NCBI GenBank assembly: GCA_003009755.1
Contig: PXUB01000043.1
Location: 16,646 to 80,645, forward strand
Direction of reading: 5' to 3'
DNA from: Thermoplasmatales archaeon SW_10_69_26
GTDB lineage: Archaea > Thermoplasmatota > SW-10-69-26
Length of the DNA: 64,000 bases
Shown here one piece after another: positions 15,335-24,367 of the stretch (position 1 is the first letter of the stretch; the number at the start of each line of letters is the position of its first letter). The translations under genes were made by a program, and so were the position numbers. The notes below the pieces were generated by a model. That model saw only the letters and a program-made list of their open reading frames with translations. It made no database searches and was not told where the DNA came from.

Positions 15335-16110
15335 ACGCGTGGACGGTCCGACCTCTCGCGTTGGTTGGTCCCCGCGGCGGGTTCGCCCGCCGGAGAGCGC
15401 GCTCGCGAGGGTGCGCGATGGGGCCAGGCGGGATCGGCTCACAGCCGATACCGTCGGACGGTGGAGCCCCGGTTCGCCGGGCGTGCCGCTGGCCACCCGG
15501 ACACATCCGTGTCCGCGGGCTACCCGTCAGGGTCCGGGCGTCGCAGGCGCCCTCAAGCCCGCACGCGAAGAACGGCGTGTCGATCGAGGCGTGCGCTCCC
15601 GCGCGCGTCGAGAGAGCACGTGCGGAGGGCCGTGAAGCAAGGCCCCGGTTCGCCGGGGCAAGGAGGTGTGCCGAAACGGCGAACCTCTCGAGCTGACCGG
15701 CCGGTCTTCGGCGTGCGAACCGGGAAGGGCTCGCGCCCGTTCCGGGTGCCCGCCTCTTGGGTGGGCGAGGCGTGGTGAGCTTCGCGCTGGCCACGCAACA
15801 AGGGCCGCAAGGCCCGCGGGCCGACCGGAGATCGGTCGTTCCGTGGCACGCACCCGCATCTGCCTGACACCGAGCGATCGGTGCTCCTGCGGGTCGACCG
15901 TGCAGCCGCCCGGGTCTGTCCCGCTTCGCGGGAAGGGGCCCGAAGGCAGCGGTCCCGTGGCCGCCTTCGATGGTCGCGGAGACGTTCGGAGAGGAGTCCG
16001 AGCGGGTCAAGCCCGCTCCCGCCACGCGTCCGCGCGGTGCGGCTTTTCCTCCCCACCTCTGCTCCCTCAGGGACTCCCGCCGCGAGGGCCTTCGGCTCGC
16101 CCGGTGGGAG
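15335..16110 (+). ncRNA. Candidate long structured non-coding RNA, family not recognised
   Basis: At least a dozen perfect hairpins are packed into this stretch. Stem CGGCGGG with UUCG loop lies at 15375-15392, ATCGGCT/AGCCGAT at 15433-15449, CCCGG-UUCG-CCGGG at 15468-15481, GGACAC/GTGTCC at 15499-15514, CCCCGG-UUCG-CCGGGG at 15643-15658, and GAGGT..GCCG-AAA-CGGC..ACCTC at 15663-15687. GGGCC-GCAA-GGCCC lies at 15802-15815, CACCGA-GCGA-TCGGTG inside ACCCGCA/TGCGGGT at 15852-15894, TCCCGC/GCGGGA at 15919-15933, GAGCGGG/CCCGCTC at 16000-16018, and CGAGGGCC/GGCCCTCG near 16082-16116. UUCG and GNRA loops appear in this orientation only. I found no RNase P, SRP or rRNA signature, and open frames here look random. 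Ends are uncertain. Confidence 0.55.
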
Positions 16111-16116
16111 GCCCTC

Positions 16117-16799
16117 GCTCGGTCCGTCCCTTCGGTCGCAGAGGTTCGTCGGCCTCGGCGAAGGGGGATGGGGGGTGTCGGTCTGCATCGAGGTACCGCA
16201 AGGGCGGGGTTCTGTAGCTGTCTCAGCCAGACGGAGTCTATTTGATCTTCAAGGCCTCTACGGCTATATCCGGCCCCTTCATCGCTTCAGCCGTCACGAT
16301 CGCTTCGAGCGACAAAAGTCCGTGGTGGAGGGCCTTGTTGTCGCTAGTTCCTCTCCCAACTGAGACACGTTTAGAACCTCGCCCCAGGGGTACCTCTGCT
16401 TCGAGCTCCTTGCCAGCGGCGAACCTGACGCCGGGCCCTTCGGCCGGCGCCTGAAGGGGCGCTTGCCTCGGTCCGCCCCCTCGGTCGTCGATGTTCGTCG
16501 CAGCGCTATCTCGCCTGACGGGTTCCGGCGTGGCGTCGCTCTCGACGATCGAGGACCCTTAGCCGTAGTGGGTCCCGGCCGGCAGGGTCACCTGGACCGA
16601 GTTCGCGGTGTCTTGACGGTTGCTCGTCTCCGATGCGACCTGATGCCCGAAACGTATTTGTATCACATATCGACCGCTGTCTCGTAGACGATGATTGCTG
16701 CGGGGAGACCCGCGGTGATCTTCTTTCGCCGACCGTCATCAACCAGCTCAGATCATCGCTCGCGCGAGCGTTAGCCTGATCTTCCTGCGCCCCGAGGCC
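16117..16799. other. Intergenic stretch without a convincing gene; contains element D copy 1
   Basis: Short open frames on both strands lack family features. At 16655-16713 (minus strand) lies a roughly 60-base block sharing CTACGAGACAGCGG and flanking sequence with 25870-25930 (element D). Read on the minus strand after that block, a 35-codon frame (16559-16666) has protein-like codon choice but stops quickly; it may be a remnant of an older gene. I see nothing else I can name. Confidence 0.4.
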
Positions 16800-18095
16800 C
16801 TAGCGGCCGGCGACGCGCGGACCCTCGGCTTGCGCGTCGTCGAGCACCTCGGCGATCTCGGCCTCGGCGTGGGCCGGCGTTCCCCCAGTCACGCGAGCCT
16901 CGACGCGGGTCCCGATGGGGAGCTGTTCGGGCAACACCACCGGATCGTAGGCGCCGGTCCGGGCCTGCGAGGTCCCCTCGACCACGTGCTCGACGACGGT
17001 GGCCTCCACCGTCTGACCCGCCAGGCGGCTGCGGTGGGCCCTCTGCAGGCGGTCGCGGACCTCGCTCAGTTCGCGCGATCGATCCTTCACGAGCCCGCCG
17101 TCCAGCTGGTCGAGCTCGGCGGCCGGCGTGCCGGGCCGCGGGCTGAACCTCGTGACGTTCACGTGACCGGGCCAGGTCCCTTCGAGCAGATCCACGGTGG
17201 CTCGATGGTCGGCCTCGGTCTCGGTCGGGTACCCCACGATCACGTCGGTCGCGATCGTGACCTCGCCGAGCACCTCGCGCGCCCGCTCGCACACGTGCTC
17301 GAAGTCCTCGACCGAGTGCTCGCGGTCCATCGCGTCCAGCACGTCGTCCGAGCCGGACTGCACCGGGACGTGCAGGAAGTTGTACACGTTGGGGTGGTCC
17401 ATCGCCTCGAGCAGGTCGTCGAGGAACGGGATGCCGAGGAACGGATTCAGCATGCCGATCCGGATGCGGGCCCGGTCGGGCACCTCGCGCACGGCCTCGA
17501 CGAGATCGGCCAGGTTGTGGCCGCGGTCCTGCCCGTAGGCGCCGGTGTCCATGCTCGTCAGCCGGATCTCGGTGGCGCCCCGGTCGACGGCGTCCTGGAC
17601 CGCGTCCTGGATCGACTCGATCGGGTAGGAGCGCAGGCCGGGCCGGGCGAGCTTCGTGATGCAGAACGTGCAGTTGCCCAGACATCCGTCGTTGATGACG
17701 ATCGTGGCGATGCCGTCCTCCAGCGTGCGCGGCAGGCCCGCCTTGTCGACGGGCGCGGGCGTGAACCGCCCCTCCTCGAGCAGCGGAACGAGCTGGTCGA
17801 GGTTCGAGGGCGGCAGCACGAGCGCGTGCGGGGCGATCTCGTGCACCTTGCCGGGTTGGGCGCTGGCCATGCAGCCGGACACGACGAGCGTGTCCACCTG
17901 CTCGTCCAAGGCTTGGATGCGTTCGACCATGCGGCGCTGGGTCTTGTCCACGACGGTGCAGGTGACGAGCACGGCTGCGTCGGCCCGAGCCGGCTCCTCG
18001 ACGAGCTCGTGACCGGCCCGACGGGCCAGAGCCTCCATCGTGGAGCCCTCGGCCTGCGTCGTCGCGCAGCCGTACACCTCGACGTGGACGCGCAC
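16800..18095 (-). CDS. tRNA t6A37 methylthiotransferase (archaeal MiaB-like, e-MtaB)
   Basis: Radical-SAM enzyme that adds a methylthio group to N6-threonylcarbamoyladenosine at position 37 of tRNA. The 431-residue protein has the N-terminal UPF0004 domain with its three Cys positions (YGCATTQAEG, VTCTVVDK, VSGCMA), the radical-SAM cluster CLGNCTFC near residue 137, SMDTGAYGQD, and a C-terminal TRAM RNA-binding region. The domain order and the SMDTGAYG segment fit the archaeal/eukaryal CDKAL1 group rather than bacterial MiaB. GTG start at 18095, with GTTCAAGCC about 26 bases upstream. It is transcribed divergently from the VWA protein. Confidence 0.9.
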   Translation of the reverse strand: MRVHVEVYGCATTQAEGSTMEALARRAGHELVEEPARADAAVLVTCTVVDKTQRRMVERIQALDEQVDTLVVSGCMASAQPGKVHEIAPHALVLPPSNLDQLVPLLEEGRFTPAPVDKAGLPRTLEDGIATIVINDGCLGNCTFCITKLARPGLRSYPIESIQDAVQDAVDRGATEIRLTSMDTGAYGQDRGHNLADLVEAVREVPDRARIRIGMLNPFLGIPFLDDLLEAMDHPNVYNFLHVPVQSGSDDVLDAMDREHSVEDFEHVCERAREVLGEVTIATDVIVGYPTETEADHRATVDLLEGTWPGHVNVTRFSPRPGTPAAELDQLDGGLVKDRSRELSEVRDRLQRAHRSRLAGQTVEATVVEHVVEGTSQARTGAYDPVVLPEQLPIGTRVEARVTGGTPAHAEAEIAEVLDDAQAEGPRVAGR

Positions 18096-18279
18096 GCCTC
18101 CTCCAGCCCGGTCGCCGGCTTGAACCCTTGGCCTTGCAACGTCGGTTGGGCGAACCGTTTAACCGTCCTCCAGCGTATCCCGCGAGTGGGAGGACCACCG
18201 TGGGAGGAAACCTGCCCCGACCCGAGGCCGCCCGACGATCGATGCAGCAAGCCATCCACCGCCCGCCGGAGGTTCGGCG

Positions 18280-20541
18280 ATGAAGACCCGCAGCCTCGTC
18301 GTCGGGTTGGCCCTCGTGACGGCCGGGTTCACGCTGGCCGCCAACGGTGTGCAGGCCGCCGATGGCACCGGCTGCCTGACCCCGCTCGACATCAGCTTCG
18401 TGCTCGACCGGTCCGGCAGCATGTCCGGCGACCCGATCGAGACGGCCCGCGATGGCGCAAGCGAGCTCGCTCGCAGCCTGTCCGACGTCGAGCAGTCCGG
18501 GCTCGTCTCCTACTCGTCCTCCGCCACGCTCGACCAACCGCTGGGCTTCGACCACGAGGCCACCGCGACGGCGATCGAGAGCCTCACCGCCGGCGGCGGC
18601 ACGGCCACGGGCGACGCCATCGACCTCGCCCACGACGACATCCAGACCAACGCCCGCGCTGGCGTCGACGACGTGATGATCCTCCTGACGGACGGCATCA
18701 CGAACGAGGGCAGCGACCCGGTCGTCCAAGCCCAGGCGGCCAAGGACGACGGCGTCGAGATCTACGCCATCGGGCTCGGCTCGGGCATCAACACCCAGGA
18801 CCTGCAGCAGATCGCCTCCGACCCGACCGAGGAGCACTTCTTCCACCCCACGTCCACGGAGGAGCTGTTGGAGGTCTTCCAGACGTTGACCCAACGCCTG
18901 GGCCAAGCTGCGACGGGCGAGGCTCACGCCCTCCGCGGCCAGGGCTCGGCTGACAGCGGCGACCGCGTCATCGTGGACCCGGTCTCCCAGGCGAAAAGCC
19001 CGCCCGACGAGACGCGCTCGAGGGCCCAGACCGTCGTCCCCGCTGGCCCCTACACCGTCGAGATGAACCTCGTCGAGGACGCCAGCCAGGCCGATACGAG
19101 CAACGAGCGGACCAGCGCGACCTCGACGGCGCGCATCTCGTCCCTCGAGATCCGCAACGAGACGACCACGCTCGTCGCCGCCGACACGCTGCAAGCCCGT
19201 GCCCACAGCCAAGCGACGCCGGCCGGCGCCCAGACCAGCGACGACGGCACACGGCTGGCCGGGCTCGAGATTCTCGGCGAGACCGTCGAGGCGACCGTCC
19301 CCCCGAACACCGTCGTCCCCATCAGCGAGGACACCCAGATCGTCCTCAACGAGCAGATCACCGACGAGGCCGAGGACTACGCCTCCCTGCGCGTCAACCT
19401 CGTCCACCTCACCACCGAGCTGCCGGACGGCGGCTCGCTGGAGCTGGTCGTCTCCTCGGCCTACGCGGCCGCCGAGTGCGATTCGCCCCGCGCGGTCACC
19501 AGCCTCGCCGATGCCGCGGACCCGCCGATCCGCTACGAGGGCCCCGACGAGGAGACCACCTACGAGGAGGCCACCGTCAACCGCGGCGGGTGCGCCAGCA
19601 ACACCGTCGCCGTCAGCGGCAGCGGCTGCGCCGCCGGCGCGGCCGCCCTCTCGGCCTTCGGCCCCGCCGACTCCCCGCTGGGCGTGGCCGTCAGCGGCAC
19701 GGACGAGAGCCAGGCCAACACGGGCGCCGCCGTCTCCGGCTTCGGTCCCTCGAACGCCGGCGTCGGCGTCGCGATCAGCGGCACCGACTCGGCCACGGCG
19801 CCGGTCGGGGCTGCCGTCTCGGGCACCGGGCCTGCCGAGGGAGCCGCCGCCGCGTCCGGCACCGGTGACGCCGTCGGCGTGGCTGCCGTGTCCGGCACCG
19901 GCGACACGACCGGGCTCGTCCTGTTCAGCCTCACCGGCGAGTGCAACGAGATGGCCTGCTACGACGTGCAGCCGACCAACGACGCCCACGCCTGGACGCT
20001 GGCCCTCGCGGGCGACGGTTCCGCGCGGACCCACGTCGGCGCCTCCGTCGCCGGCACCGGCACCGCCTCCAACGAGATCGCGGGCGCGGCCGTCTCCGGC
20101 ACCGGGCCCGCCACGTCTCCGATCGGGGCCGCCGTCTCCGGGACGGGACCGGCCGAGGCCGGGCTCGGGGCTGCCGCCAGCGGGACGAACGACGCCTCCG
20201 GCGTCGCCGCCGTCTCCGGCACCGGGGACACCGAGGGCCTGGTCCTGTTCAGCGCCACCGGCGACTGCAGCGACCGGGACTGCTACGAGATCAACCCGAC
20301 CGGCGAGGCCGACGCCTGGACGATGGCCGTCTCCGCCACCGACCCCTCGACGGCCGCCGTCGGCGTCGCCGTGACCGGCACCGACGACGCCCGTACCGAC
20401 ACCGGGGTCGCCGCCTCCGGCACCGATAGCGCCTACGCCGGCACCGGCGTCGGTGTCAGCGGCTGCACCGGCGTCCAGTTCGACCTGATCTTGATCGGCG
20501 GATCCCAGCCCTCGCCGGTGCCCGTGTGCGCCATCCCGTGA
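18280..20541 (+). CDS. Secreted VWA-domain protein with Ser-Gly-Thr repeat tail
   Basis: A 753-residue exported protein: signal peptide (about residues 1-27, ending VQAAD), then a von Willebrand A domain with the MIDAS motif DRSGSMS at 43 and downstream Thr/Asp ligands (LTAGGGTATGDAI, LLTDGI), which binds metal and usually protein ligands. A middle beta-rich region (about 220-430) follows. The last 300 residues are two long repeats built from short units such as AAVSGTGPA and GVAVSGTD, each ending in a paired-Cys segment (GECNEMACYD, GDCSDRDCYE). No C-terminal anchor was seen. GGAGG lies 7 bases before the ATG, and TTTAACC at 18158 may be the promoter. A surface adhesion role is inferred. Confidence 0.75.
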   Translation: MKTRSLVVGLALVTAGFTLAANGVQAADGTGCLTPLDISFVLDRSGSMSGDPIETARDGASELARSLSDVEQSGLVSYSSSATLDQPLGFDHEATATAIESLTAGGGTATGDAIDLAHDDIQTNARAGVDDVMILLTDGITNEGSDPVVQAQAAKDDGVEIYAIGLGSGINTQDLQQIASDPTEEHFFHPTSTEELLEVFQTLTQRLGQAATGEAHALRGQGSADSGDRVIVDPVSQAKSPPDETRSRAQTVVPAGPYTVEMNLVEDASQADTSNERTSATSTARISSLEIRNETTTLVAADTLQARAHSQATPAGAQTSDDGTRLAGLEILGETVEATVPPNTVVPISEDTQIVLNEQITDEAEDYASLRVNLVHLTTELPDGGSLELVVSSAYAAAECDSPRAVTSLADAADPPIRYEGPDEETTYEEATVNRGGCASNTVAVSGSGCAAGAAALSAFGPADSPLGVAVSGTDESQANTGAAVSGFGPSNAGVGVAISGTDSATAPVGAAVSGTGPAEGAAAASGTGDAVGVAAVSGTGDTTGLVLFSLTGECNEMACYDVQPTNDAHAWTLALAGDGSARTHVGASVAGTGTASNEIAGAAVSGTGPATSPIGAAVSGTGPAEAGLGAAASGTNDASGVAAVSGTGDTEGLVLFSATGDCSDRDCYEINPTGEADAWTMAVSATDPSTAAVGVAVTGTDDARTDTGVAASGTDSAYAGTGVGVSGCTGVQFDLILIGGSQPSPVPVCAIP

Positions 20542-20588
20542 TGTCGGACCCGCAACCTTGATGCCGGCGGGCCCGCCAACGGCCTCCC

Positions 20589-21635
20589 GTGGACGCCCAG
20601 GCCTGGCTCGAGGACAACGCCCGGTTCCCCGTCCCCGACGGCGAGTTCGCCTGCCGGGAAGGCTGCGGCTTCTGCTGCACCTACCCGCCCAAGGTCGACG
20701 ACGATCGCCTGGCCGCGATCGAGGCGGCCCGCGGCGACACGCCGACCGGGACCGACGCCCACGGCAACACGCGCCTCGCACTGCAAGGCGGATGCGGGGG
20801 CTGCGTCCTCCTCCAGGATCGCCGATGCCAAGCCCACGAGAACCGCCCCGACCACTGCCGGTTCTTCCCCTTCCACATCTACTTCGGTCGCGAGGTGGTC
20901 GTCGTCGCCGACCGCGTGTGCCCGGGCATCGCTCCCGACGACGCCGACCGAGGCCCCCACGAGCCCGCCTCGCGGTACCCCGCCTGGGAGCAACCGCGCG
21001 AGATCGAGGCCGCCGGCAGGGACGTGCTCACCGCCGCCGACCCCGAGGAGCTCGAGGGCCGAGCCCGCCAGGCTCGCGAAGCCCACGAGGCCGTCGAGGC
21101 GCAGGCCCGCTGGGCCGACGACTGGCGCGAGCCGGCCCACGCGGTCGAGGACCACCTCGAGACCGCCGAGGCCACCCCCCGCGCCTGGCAGCTGGCGACC
21201 GAGGCCTTCCAGGCCCGCGAGCTGGCTCACCTGCCCACGACCGTGATCCCGGGCAAGCAGGGCTTCGAGTGGCGGGCTTGGCGCATCGCCGAGGAGCGGC
21301 TGCACCGCCTACGTTTCGACGAGGCCGGTCGCACGAAGCTCGTCGGCACCGCGCCTGTGCCCGAGGCGCCCGAGGACGACCTCGCGCCGGTCGTGGCCGA
21401 GACGCTGGCGGCGCTGGCCGAGCTGGAACCGTTCGTCGGCGCCTGCATGCACCACGTCGAGCAGGGCCGCTCGATGGACGAGGCGGTCCAACGGCGACTG
21501 GCCGACGTCGCCGCCGGGCTCAGCCTGCACGCCGACCTGCTCCGGGCCGAAGATCTGCCCGTCACGACGGCCTGGCTGCGCTCCGTCTACGAGCCGGAGT
21601 TCTTCACGCTCGAGACCCTGGGCGAGTGGCTCTAG
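20589..21635 (+). CDS. YkgJ-family Cys-cluster protein
   Basis: The N-terminal 100 residues carry the Cys pattern of the YkgJ (zinc/iron-chelating) family: CREGCGFCC near residue 21, GGCGGC about 40 residues later, then CQAHENRPDHCRFFPF. Members are thought to bind a metal or Fe-S centre, and their biochemical role is poorly known. The remaining 250 residues are helical, rich in Ala and Glu, and specific to this protein. The GTG at 20589 is the first start before the conserved part. Its end overlaps the tail of the converging HIT gene by four bases. Confidence 0.75.
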   Translation: MDAQAWLEDNARFPVPDGEFACREGCGFCCTYPPKVDDDRLAAIEAARGDTPTGTDAHGNTRLALQGGCGGCVLLQDRRCQAHENRPDHCRFFPFHIYFGREVVVVADRVCPGIAPDDADRGPHEPASRYPAWEQPREIEAAGRDVLTAADPEELEGRARQAREAHEAVEAQARWADDWREPAHAVEDHLETAEATPRAWQLATEAFQARELAHLPTTVIPGKQGFEWRAWRIAEERLHRLRFDEAGRTKLVGTAPVPEAPEDDLAPVVAETLAALAELEPFVGACMHHVEQGRSMDEAVQRRLADVAAGLSLHADLLRAEDLPVTTAWLRSVYEPEFFTLETLGEWL

Positions 21636-22066
21636 GCTCGGGCGGCCTGCAGCTCGGCGCGCACGGACTGCGCGAGGCCCGCCTCGTCGACCTCGACCTC
21701 GCCTTGCGCTTGGAACAGCGCGTGGATCGGACCGTGGCGGTCGCTGTCCCATCGTGGCACGATGTGCAGGTGGGCGTGGGGAACCTCCTGGCCGGCGGCC
21801 GAGCCCTCGTTCCACGCCATCGTGGCCCCGTCGGCGCCCACCGCCTCCTGCACGGCGCCGGCGATCTCGGGCACCGGCCGGAAGTAGCGGCCCGCCAGAT
21901 CGGGGTCCAGATCCGAGACGCGCTCGACGTGCTCGCGCGGGACGACGAGCGTGTGGCCCTCCGCGAGCGGGTTCGCGTCGAGGAAGGCGACCACGTCCTC
22001 GTCCTCGTAGACCCGCTCGGCCGGGATCTCGCCCTCGATGATCTTGCAGAAGATGCACTCCGACAT
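21632..22066 (-). CDS. HIT-family nucleotide hydrolase
   Basis: A 144-residue histidine-triad protein with HAHLHIVPR near residue 95, the active-site His triad that hydrolyses nucleoside phosphoramidates or adenylates. The N-terminus CIFCKIIEGEIPAERVYEDE is typical of the HinT/Fhit-like branch. The ATG at 22066 starts exactly at the conserved MSECIFCKI; a longer frame to 22117 lacks support. The divergent gene at 22126 shares the intergenic AT-rich box at 22095-22102. Confidence 0.88.
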   Translation of the reverse strand: MSECIFCKIIEGEIPAERVYEDEDVVAFLDANPLAEGHTLVVPREHVERVSDLDPDLAGRYFRPVPEIAGAVQEAVGADGATMAWNEGSAAGQEVPHAHLHIVPRWDSDRHGPIHALFQAQGEVEVDEAGLAQSVRAELQAARA

Positions 22067-22094
22067 GGTCGCGTGGCCAACAACTGCCCCCCAA

Positions 22095-22102
22095 CCTATA
22101 AG
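22095..22102. promoter_or_regulatory. Probable bidirectional TATA element
   Basis: CCTATAAG lies 28 bases before the plus-strand GTG at 22126 and about 32 bases before the minus-strand ATG at 22066. Read on the minus strand it gives CTTATAGG, so one element could serve both divergent leaderless genes. Confidence 0.5.
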
Positions 22103-22125
22103 CCGTCGGTGGACCACCGTCGACC

Positions 22126-23007
22126 GTGGCCCGAGGCTGGCTTCCCGCGGCCTCCACCCTGGCGGTGCGAGGTCTGCTCGTCCTGGCCGGCGCCCTCGTC
22201 GTCGCCACCGGCGCCTACGCCGTCTTCCACCTGGCGCCCGCCAGCCTCGACCCCGAACCGGGCCAGACGCAGGCGGTCACCGAACGCGTCGCGTACTGGA
22301 CCCCCGAGGACGGCCACCAGCAGATCCTGCGCCCCCGCACCGATCACGTCCGCCAGGACGCGGATGGGCTCGAGCTCGTCCGTCGGTTGCAGGGGACCCA
22401 TTCCCCACGCGGCGGCCAGTTCCAGGTCGATCTCGGCGACCGCTGGCGGCTGGCCGAGGAACCGGCCGCTTACGCCGCGTTCCCGCCCACACCGGTCTGG
22501 GAGGAACCGCCGGAGACCGTGCACGTCGGCGTCCCCTGGCAGACCGAGGACGGCAAGCGGATCGGCGGCTTCGACGACTTCCAGCGGCTGCACGAGACCG
22601 AACGCGACGGGCTCGCCCTCGTCAAGTACGAGGCTCGCGAACCCAGCCAGTTCCTCGTCGACGGCGACCAGGTCTGGTTCCGCACCGCCGTGCGGACGGC
22701 CCTCGTCGAGCCCGTCACCGGGACCGTCGTCGACTACCACGACGAGGAGACCCTGTGGACGGCGCCGCTCGAGGGGCCCGACATCGTGCACGAGATCCAG
22801 CCTCCGCGCGAGAACCGTGAGAAGGTCTGGGAGGCGACCGTGGAGCCGACGCCCGCCTCCCAGCAGCAGCGCGTCGAGCAGGCCGAGCAAACGCGCGAGG
22901 ACCACCTCGAGCACGTGCTCGCGCTCGCGGTGCCCGCGCTCCTGGCAGGCGAGCTGTTGATGGGTGCAGGCATCACCGGCCGGCCCAAGCGTTGGCTGAG
23001 CCGGTGA
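22126..23007 (+). CDS. Membrane-anchored DUF3068/PorA-like protein
   Basis: A 293-residue protein with one N-terminal membrane segment (about 8-28), a large outside domain and a C-terminal membrane segment (about 263-283). The segment LVEPVTGTVVDYHDEETLW near residue 205 resembles the EPVTG-V-D motif of the DUF3068 (porin PorA-like) family known mainly from actinobacteria and some archaea. Two membrane anchors around an extracellular beta-rich domain match that family. Function unknown. The GTG start fits the shared TATA box; no downstream operon partner is evident. Confidence 0.55.
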   Translation: MARGWLPAASTLAVRGLLVLAGALVVATGAYAVFHLAPASLDPEPGQTQAVTERVAYWTPEDGHQQILRPRTDHVRQDADGLELVRRLQGTHSPRGGQFQVDLGDRWRLAEEPAAYAAFPPTPVWEEPPETVHVGVPWQTEDGKRIGGFDDFQRLHETERDGLALVKYEAREPSQFLVDGDQVWFRTAVRTALVEPVTGTVVDYHDEETLWTAPLEGPDIVHEIQPPRENREKVWEATVEPTPASQQQRVEQAEQTREDHLEHVLALAVPALLAGELLMGAGITGRPKRWLSR

Positions 23008-23144
23008 GGACACCGACGATCGTCCCCCGCCACCAGGTCGGCCCTTGGCCGAGATAGGCTCTATGACGGAGAGGAAGCCTTGCACCGAGTTGTCCCTCAT
23101 CCGCTTTCTATGGGGGCCGGTGAGCCAGGGTTCGGGGAGAAACC

Positions 23145-24278
23145 ATGCGCGATGGAACAACCACGGCAACGAAGATGCAAGCCCTGGTGGTCGGGCTGAT
23201 CACAATGTTCGGGCTGGCCCCGATCGCCAGTGCGGGCGCGAGCACCGCCGACGACGCCGCCGTCTCGCAGGGCGCGGACGAACCGGCCGAGGTAGGCGCC
23301 CAGCCGATGGACGGCGACGGCGAGGAACGCGAGAACGTGACGATCCGCGTGATGAAGCACGTCTGCACGCCGTCCGTGCAGAACATCGACGACTTCGAGA
23401 GCGTCGACCCGAACGGCGACGGTCAGACGACGTTCGCCGACAAGGTCCTGGCCTGTCCGACCGTCGTGCAGCCGGGCGACGAGTACGTCGACGGCGCCGT
23501 CTCGTTCGACGACAAGCACGAGATGCAGTTCGAGATCGAGGACGAGAACGGTGACGTGCACACGATCGAGGACGCGACCTTCCAGCAGCAGCAGGTCTGT
23601 GAGAGCGAGGACGCCAGCGAGGACGAGGACGCCGCCACCGCCGCCCTCGGCGCCGACGTGAGCGGTGACGGCGACCAAGACGACTGCCTGGACACCTCGC
23701 TGTACGTCTACGAAGGCGTCGCCGACGGGGAGGTCACCGTGACCGAGACCCAGACCCCCGGCCTGACCGAGCCGGGCGCCCTGGAGTTCACGCCCCAGGC
23801 GCTGAACCCGAACAACGACGCCGACACGCTGCTCGAGGAGGAGAACGAGGTCTTCGCCGACGACAACATGGTCGAGCTGCGGACGACGGAGGACGACAAC
23901 GGGGCCATCACCCTGCACCTCTACAACTTCGCCGTCTGCCCGACCGTGACCGCCACCGCCAACGATGGCCCGACCAACCGCCTGTCGTGGAGCGCCGTCG
24001 ACGAGGCGGACAGCTACCACGTCTATCGGGCCACCGCGGACGGTGAGATGGAGCAGATCGCCACCGTCGACGGTAACACCACGACCTTCGACGACGGCGA
24101 CGTCGAGGAGGACGTGACGTACCGCTACCAGGTCACCGCGATGGTGGACGGCGAGGAGACCGAGGCCTGCAACACGGCCGAGGTCACCGCGATCCCGGTG
24201 TTCTCCAGCGGCGCCGCCGTCGCGTCCGCTGCCGTGCTCGGGATCGGCGTCTACGCGGCCACGCGCCGCACGAGCTGA
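23145..24278 (+). CDS. Secreted surface protein with fibronectin III-like domain and C-terminal anchor
   Basis: A 377-residue exported protein: signal peptide (about 1-30, IASAGAS), then a region with DPNGDGQTTFADKVLACPT, which looks like one EF-hand/dockerin-type Ca2+ loop, an acidic Cys-containing middle, and a fibronectin type III-like domain (about 265-350: NRLSWSAVDEADSYHVYR). It ends with a hydrophobic segment and Arg-rich tail (AATRRTS) typical of a membrane anchor. The ATG at 23145 follows GGGGAGA. Strongly acidic composition. Probably part of the cell envelope; no specific partner is visible. Confidence 0.7.
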   Translation: MRDGTTTATKMQALVVGLITMFGLAPIASAGASTADDAAVSQGADEPAEVGAQPMDGDGEERENVTIRVMKHVCTPSVQNIDDFESVDPNGDGQTTFADKVLACPTVVQPGDEYVDGAVSFDDKHEMQFEIEDENGDVHTIEDATFQQQQVCESEDASEDEDAATAALGADVSGDGDQDDCLDTSLYVYEGVADGEVTVTETQTPGLTEPGALEFTPQALNPNNDADTLLEEENEVFADDNMVELRTTEDDNGAITLHLYNFAVCPTVTATANDGPTNRLSWSAVDEADSYHVYRATADGEMEQIATVDGNTTTFDDGDVEEDVTYRYQVTAMVDGEETEACNTAEVTAIPVFSSGAAVASAAVLGIGVYAATRRTS

Positions 24279-24302
24279 CCGGCGCCGCTCGGCCCGCCTA
24301 GG

Positions 24303-24326
24303 GGCCTCCGCACCGCTGCGGGGGCC
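24303..24326 (+). terminator. Hairpin terminator after the surface protein gene
   Basis: Stem GGCCTCCGCA/TGCGGGGGCC (ten pairs, one G-U) with loop CCGC, followed by a pyrimidine tract TCCTTGCTTCTTCCTTTC. It separates the plus-strand gene from the converging aIF1 gene. Confidence 0.6.
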
Positions 24327-24367
24327 TCCTTGCTTCTTCCTTTCTCCAGCCTCCCACGGCTGTCTCG

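Noticed and set aside
15511-15560. SRP RNA helix 8-like stretch GTCAGGGTCCGGGCG
   Set aside because: The symmetric loop and the opposing AGCAG-type strand of SRP RNA are not present, and the flanks fold differently.
16559-16666. Minus-strand 35-codon frame with protein-like codon choice
   Set aside because: Too short, no family match and no continuation in frame; kept only as a note in the intergenic entry.
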